A stretch of 6,315 bases of DNA. Origin: DUZB01 sp964407525 (GTDB lineage: Bacteria > Desulfobacterota > DSM-4660 > Desulfatiglandales > Desulfatiglandaceae). This document shows positions 1 through 6,315 of the stretch, piece after piece. The notes under the pieces are model-generated. The model was given only the letters and a program-made list of their open reading frames with translations. It ran no database searches and was not told the DNA's origin. The translations under genes and the position numbers were made by a program. How positions within the stretch are numbered: position 1 is the stretch's first letter; every line of letters starts with the position of its first letter. The stretch lies in NCBI GenBank assembly GCA_964407525.1, contig CAYOWC010000285.1:1-6315 (forward strand). Direction: 5' to 3'.

Positions 1-785
1 TGGATGCGGAAGCCAAAAAGAGCGGCGCTGAAAATGCCAAGGCCATAGAAGAGTATGCCGCGGAATGTTCTATCTCCAAGGTATATGGTTCTGAAATCCT
101 GGACTATTGTGTAGATGAGTACGTCCAGATCCTGGGTGGATATGGCTTTTGCGCCGAATACCCTGCTGAGAGATATTACAGGGATTCCAGAATCAATAGA
201 ATATGGGAAGGGACGAACGAAATCAACCGGATGCTGATTCCCGGAACCATGCTTGGAAGGGCGATGAAAGGAAGGCTTAACCTGCTTCCCGCAGCCCAGG
301 CAATCGGAGAATTTCTCATGGGCTATTCGCCTCTGGCGGTTCAACTCCCCGATACCCCTCTTGCCCAGCAGGAACATATGGTCAAAATGAGCAAGAAAAT
401 CGCTTTGATGGTGGCAGGGGTAGCCGCTCAAAAATTTGGGCCGGGCCTTACAAAAGAACAGGAAGTCCTTGGAAAAGTTGCGGACATTATTATTGAAGTT
501 TTTGCCATGGAAAGTGGCCTTTTAAGGACCCTTAAAATGATAGAAAAACAGGGGGAAGAAAAGGCAAAATACCAGATAGCTGCAGTCAAATGCTATATTG
601 ACGATATGATTCCGCAGATTGAAATGTGGGCGAAACAAGCAGTGGCCTATGTGGAAGAAGGGGACATGCTTCGAACCCAGCTGGCAGGAGTCAAAAAATT
701 GGCTCGTTATCAACCCATTGATAATATCACGTTGAAAAGGGAGATTGCGGACAGGATTATCGACCTGGAGGCCTACCCTTTCTAA
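1..785 (+). CDS. Acyl-CoA dehydrogenase, C-terminal part (5' end outside window)
   Basis: This is the last 260 codons of a flavin acyl-CoA dehydrogenase, which makes the alpha,beta double bond in an acyl-CoA and passes electrons to ETF in beta-oxidation. The reading frame (codons from base 3) is open from the left edge, so the true start lies upstream; the ATG at 231 is internal. Visible residues 42-48 are QILGGYG, the FAD/dimer signature of the C-terminal helical domain. Residues 59-64 are YRDSRI, and 68-74 are WEGTNEI, where Glu69 sits at the catalytic-base position of the MCAD/VLCAD group. After this come about 185 further residues, far more than in short ACADs of about 380 residues. That matches the VLCAD/ACAD9-like and Bacillus FadE-like architecture with an extra helical C-terminal domain. 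Chain-length preference cannot be read from this part. The gene ends with TAA followed by a terminator, so it closes its transcription unit. Family assignment is firm; the exact substrate is unknown. Confidence 0.95.
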   Translation, partial: DAEAKKSGAENAKAIEEYAAECSISKVYGSEILDYCVDEYVQILGGYGFCAEYPAERYYRDSRINRIWEGTNEINRMLIPGTMLGRAMKGRLNLLPAAQAIGEFLMGYSPLAVQLPDTPLAQQEHMVKMSKKIALMVAGVAAQKFGPGLTKEQEVLGKVADIIIEVFAMESGLLRTLKMIEKQGEEKAKYQIAAVKCYIDDMIPQIEMWAKQAVAYVEEGDMLRTQLAGVKKLARYQPIDNITLKREIADRIIDLEAYPF

Positions 786-3700
786 TGAAAGATTGATTTT
801 TTATTCAGTCTGAATTATTATAAAGGAGGATCTGTGTGATCAGATCCTCTTTTTTATTGGTTAATGAGTTGACAATTAACCATTGGCAATTAGTTTTCCT
901 GTTTCCTGTAAACAAACGCCTGACATCTGATAACTGTATTACGACGAGGTTTTTCAAACCGTGCACGAAATTGACAAATTGAGGAATATCGGCATCAGTG
1001 CCCACATTGATTCCGGTAAGACAACACTTACCGAAAGGATCCTATTCTACACCAATCGAATCCATGCCATTCACGAGGTAAAAGGGAAAGATGGTGTTGG
1101 GGCTACCATGGACTCCATGGAACTGGAAAAGGAAAGAGGCATAACCATCGCCTCCGCCGCGACCCATTGTGAATGGAAAGGCCATCAGATCAATGTAATC
1201 GATACACCCGGACATGTGGATTTCACCATTGAGGTAGAGAGAGCCTTGAGCGTAATGGATGGGGCCATTCTCATCCTTTGCTCCGTTGGAGGGGTGCAAT
1301 CCCAGTCCATTACGGTCGACAGACAGATGAATCGGTATAAGGTGCCTCGTATCGCTTTTATCAACAAATGCGACCGGTCCGGGGCCGATCCCTACCGGGT
1401 GGCGAACCAGTTACATGAAAAATTGGGGCACAACCCTGTGTTGATGCAGATTCCTATCGGTCTTGAATCGAAATTCCAAGGGATTGTAGACCTGGTTACC
1501 ATGAAGGCCATCTATTTTGAAGGGGCGAATGGTGAAGTGCTCAGGACAGCCGAAATCCCTGAAAACATGGTCGAAGAAGCCCAGACACGCAGGGAAGAAA
1601 TGCTAGACGCCGTGTCTATGTTCTCGGATGAGCTGATGGAAGCCATTTTTGAGGAAAACGTGGAAGAGGAAATGATCCACGAAGCGGTCAGAAAAGGGAC
1701 CCTGTCGAGGGAGCTGACCCCCGTCTTCATGGGCTCAGCCTATAAGAACGTCGGAGTGCAGGCAGCACTGGACGGAATTATTCAATATCTGCCTTCTCCA
1801 AACAATGTCCAGAACAAGGCCCTCGACCTCGATAACAACGAGACAGAGGTCCTCCTGAAGCCTGATCCCGATGCGCCGGTTGTTGCCCATGGATTTAAAC
1901 TGGAAGTAACGCCGTATGGCCAGCTCACCTATATTCGTTTGTATCAGGGCGCCCTGAAAAAAGGGGACGATCTGATAATCACCAGAACGGGCAAAAAAAT
2001 CAAAGTAGGCCGCCTGGTGAGAATGCACGCGGATCAAATGGAAGATCTTGCCACCGCAAGGGCGGGAGATATCATTGCTTTGTTTGGAGTGGACTGCTAT
2101 TCCGGAGATACCTTCACCAATGGAAACGTGAACTATTCCATGTCTTCCATGTTCGTCCCAGAGCCGGTTATTTCCATATCCATCCTTCCTGAAGACAACA
2201 AATCGCAAAACAATATGTCCAAGGCCCTGAACCGTTTTACGAAAGAAGATCCTACGTTCAAGACCTATGTAGACCATGAATCCGGAGAAACCATCATTTC
2301 AGGGATGGGAGAACTTCATCTGGATGTGTATGTGGAGAGGATGAAGAGGGAATTTAACGCGCAGGTGACAACGGGCATCCCCCAGGTCGCCTACAGGGAA
2401 GCCATTACCCGGAAGGCCTCTTTTGATTATATCCACAAGAAACAGACCGGTGGATCCGGCCAGTTCGGTCGGGTAGCAGGCTTCATGGAACCTTCCGAAA
2501 ATGACGACTACGAGTTTGTCAATGAAGTCAAGGGAGGGTCCATACCCACAGAGTACATTTCATCCGTTGACAAAGGGTTTCAGTCCTGTCTTGAAAAAGG
2601 GCTCGTACTGGAATATCCGGTTTTAGGGATGAAAATAACGGTGAATGATGGGAAATCCCACAGCGTCGACTCCTCGGAGATGGCCTTTAGTCAGGCTGCC
2701 AGAGGGGCCTTCAAACAAGCCTATATGAAAGCAAAGCCGGTTCTTCTTGAACCGGTCATGAAGGTTTCCGCGGAAGGACCTTCGGAATTTCAGGGAAACA
2801 TCATGGGATCTATTAATCAGAGAAGGGGTATGATTACAAGTGCTGTGGAAAATGGCAATTTCAGCATCATTGAAGCAGAGGTTCCTTTGTCCGAAATGTT
2901 TGGCTATGCCACCACTCTTCGATCTTTGACCCAGGGCAAGGCGGAATTCACCATGGAGTTTGCAAAATACGCAAAGGTCCCTGAATCTTTGGCGGAGGAG
3001 TTGAAATCGAACCTGAGAAAAAAAGAAAAAGGAGAAAAGAGGCAATGAGCAATTTTGCTTCAGTAAGTCCGTTGAAAATTATGGCGAAATCTTCCCCTGA
3101 AGGATTAGGACGAGGAAATCTCGGCGTCTTGATCGCAAGGGCCGGCGTTGGAAAAACGGCATGCCTGATCCATATTGCCCTGGACAGGATCTTTCGTTCG
3201 GGGAAGCTGGTTCATGTGTCCCTTGAAGAGGGGCCTGAAAAGGTAACATCCTATTATAACGTCATATACCACGACATTCTAAAAGCACTTGATATACCCA
3301 ACAAAGATGAATATCAGATGCTCATTGACCGAAACCGGATGATTCTTGCGTATTTGAACAGCAGCTTTGATTTGGAACGGCTGCGAGCCAACCTGACCAA
3401 CCTGGCTGATCGACTTGAATTCACTCCGGAGACGCTCATTGTAGATGGCCTTGATTTTGAAAATACAGGGGCCGATCAATTGAAGGGTCTTAAAAAGGTT
3501 GCCGAGGATTTTTCCCTTGAAATATGGCTTTCCGCTCTTTCTCACCGCCACATCAAGGATGTAAACGAAAGAGGAATCCCCTATCCGGTAAATGCTGTGG
3601 ATGAATTGTTCAGCGTTATTTTGCAGCTGAACCCGGAACCATCCGGCATATTCCTGAAGTTGCTGAAAGAAAACGGTAAACCAGTTGATGTGGTTAGAAA

Positions 3701-6315
3701 CGTCAGATTGGACCCCAATACAACTCTGCCCCTGGATTAGTTAGTGCCCATCCATTAATATAATTGTGGACACTGCGGATTTCTAATCCAGAAGCGTTCA
3801 GGAAACAGGAGGGATAGGGGAAAAAGAGGAGCTGGAAATGACGATAAACTGTGGAGAACACCGGTCATCCATGGAACTGTTAGCCTTGAGACTTCGCCTG
3901 CAAAAGGGAATGATAAGCAAGAAAGAGCAGGACCAAATTGAAAAAAGAATAGGGGAGCTTGAAAAAGAACTGGCGCTGGATTGAAAGCCTAAAATCCTTT
4001 AGCACTGTCTAATAATAATGTAACGGGTCCGTCATTAACCAGATGTACATCCATCATTTCTTGAAAACGCCCGGTTGCAACAGGAATACCTTTCTTTTTC
4101 AGGCATCCAACAAAACGCTCATAAAGATCCTTTGCCATTTCCGGTCTGGCAGCCTTTATAAACGACGGCCTTCTCCCCTTCCTGCAGTCACCCCACAGGG
4201 TAAATTGAGACACGACGAGAGCACTTCCTCCGGTATCGAGCAGGGAAAGGTTCATAAATTCCGCCTCATCCGGAAAAATCCTCAGATTGGCTATCTTCTC
4301 AGCCAGGTACTCACCATCTTTTTTAACGTCCTCAACCCCTATGCCAAGGAAGATCAACAATCCCGGACCTATCGAACCAACGATGGTCCCCTTGACTTCC
4401 ACTTTCGACTCTTTTACCCTCTGCACCACAGCTCTCATCGTAAAAGCTCCTTCATACGATTTAGGAAGAATTTGGACGCTGATGAACGCAGATCATCGGG
4501 GAGCTTCTATTTCAACTATCTGCGCGTATCTGCGGAAATCTGCGTCCCAAAGCTACGATTTCAAAACCTACAACGAACAGGATCTCAGACAGAAACCTTA
4601 TGAAACCTTCGCTCATCCTTATCAATCCTTGGATTTATGACTTTGCAGCTTTTGACCTGTGGTCCAAACCGCTGGGTCTGCTTCAGCTTGCCGCTTATCT
4701 GAGGCAATCTGATTATCGTGTTCAGTTCATTGACTGCCTTGATGTACACCTCCCCGGGATGGAAGCCGGGCCAACCTTGAAACGTCCAAGGAGAGATTCA
4801 TACGGCACCGGAAAATTCTGGAAAGAGACGATCCCTAAACCGGAGCCGCTACAGAGTATTCCCAGACCATACAGTCGATATGGAATTTCTCCATCCCTGT
4901 TTGAGAGGGAACTCAAACAGTGTGGGGAACCTTCAGCCATTCTGATCACATCCCTTATGACTTACTGGTACCCAGGCGTAAGGGATACAATTCGCATAGC
5001 GAAGGAAGTTTATCCCCATGTCCCGGTCATCCTTGGTGGAGTCTACGCAACCCTGTGCCACCAACATGCAATAGATTGCTCCGGGGCCGACAGAGTTATC
5101 TCCGGTGATGGCATGGCCACCATTTTGAAAGTTCTGGATGGATACGGAATACCGGCTCCCGTAGACAACCCGAATCCGGGAACACCATTGCGCCCCGCAT
5201 TTGATCTCCTGACAAAAATTGATTATATGTGCATTATGGCATCCAAAGGGTGCCCGTACGATTGTAAATATTGCGCCAGCCGCTATCTGAACCCACAGTT
5301 TTCACAGAAAGATCCAGATGAAGTACTGGATGAAATCCTCTATTGGCACAAGGCTTTTGGCATCCGTGATTTCGCGTTTTATGATGACGCCCTCCTGGTG
5401 GCGTCACACACCCATCTGGGGGTACTTCTGGAAAAACTGGCAGGTTTCGACCTGGACTTGCGGTTCCACACACCCAATGCCATGCACGTAAAAGATATTA
5501 CCCCCGAAATTTCAAGGCTCATGTACCAGACAGGGTTTCGAACCATTCGATTGGGAGTGGAGGCCCTGGATATGGCATTCCATCGGGACCTCGACCACAA
5601 AATGAAAGAGGGAGATTTCGAAAGAGCGGTACAGAACCTCCTGGCTGCCGGTTTCAGCAGTCAGCAGATCGGGGCTTATATCCTCATCGGACTTCCCGGC
5701 CAGTCCATTGAATCCGTTGAGGAAACAATCACCCTGGTGGGTAGCGCAGGAGCCGCGCCCTATCCTTCGGAATATTCCCCCATCCCCCTTACGGCACTGT
5801 GGGAAAAAGCAATAGCCTGCTCAGAATACGACCTTGAAAAAGAACCTCTTTTCCATAACAACACGCTCTTTCCCTGCTGGAGCGACCCCATGAAAAAAAA
5901 GGCCGTCACGTTGAAAAGGATGGCCTCTGAAATCCGACGAAAATTCAGCATCCTTCATCCATAAGTTTACACTTTTTTCGGAAATGGGGTATATTTTCCG
6001 ACTGAAGGTCCACGTCGAAACTGGAAACCGGATGCTGAAACTGGAAATTTGAAATTGGATAAATAATCAGAATTAATGTGTTTTTTTTAATTTCCGATTT
6101 CAAGTTTCAAATTTCTCTGCCAAACAGCAAAAACCATAAAGTGTAAACCAGTGCCCATCCATTAATCGTACATTGGGCACTGCGGGTTTCCAATTCAGAA
6201 ATGAGCAATTTTTCGCAAGATCAAGTCTCGGATCCCGCGCTTTCTGCGGGGGAAAACAAGGGTTTGCGCGGAGACGTACGATAGTACGTCGCACAAGGAA
6301 ACCCGCAGTTTGACG

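Overview
The window reads like part of a bacterial chromosome, most probably from the Desulfobacterota (the old sulfate-reducing and syntrophic Deltaproteobacteria). Three things suggest this, none of them proof: an elongation factor G of the mitochondrial-EFG1-like type found in spirochaetes, planctomycetes and some deltaproteobacteria; a long-chain-type acyl-CoA dehydrogenase; and intergenic spaces full of short palindromic and GAAACTGG-type repeats. No phage, transposase, CRISPR, tRNA or rRNA sequence was seen.

Layout. The left edge (1-785) is the C-terminal part of an acyl-CoA dehydrogenase, closed by a clear rho-independent terminator (824-855). A short AT-rich spacer then leads to fusA (961-3048, GTG start). 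The fusA stop overlaps by 4 bp the start of an uncharacterised RecA/KaiC-like P-loop ATPase (3045-3740). Next come a 51-bp repeat and a 48-residue helical protein with a strong ribosome binding site (3838-3984). The D-aminoacyl-tRNA deacylase gene dtd lies on the minus strand, convergent with it (3989-4438). A divergent spacer holding an ATCTGCG palindromic repeat separates dtd from a B12-binding-type radical SAM protein (4600-5964). The right end (5965-6315) has no credible gene. It holds a possible promoter, GAAACTGG repeats forming a hairpin, and a second copy of the 51-bp repeat that opens a larger nested-palindrome element running toward or past the edge.

How the parts relate. fusA and the ATPase are almost certainly co-transcribed and translationally coupled, so a role of the ATPase in or near translation is a reasonable but unproven guess. 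dtd also serves translation, by clearing D-aminoacyl-tRNAs, but it is a separate minus-strand unit. The acyl-CoA dehydrogenase and the radical SAM gene appear to be independent neighbours.

What is new. I see no clearly unprecedented multi-gene system. The most interesting points are the EF-G/ATPase pair (with an A7 run that could allow a -1 shift into the ATPase frame), the unannotated-size 48-residue protein, and the repeat family whose two copies keep both ends but differ in the central loop.
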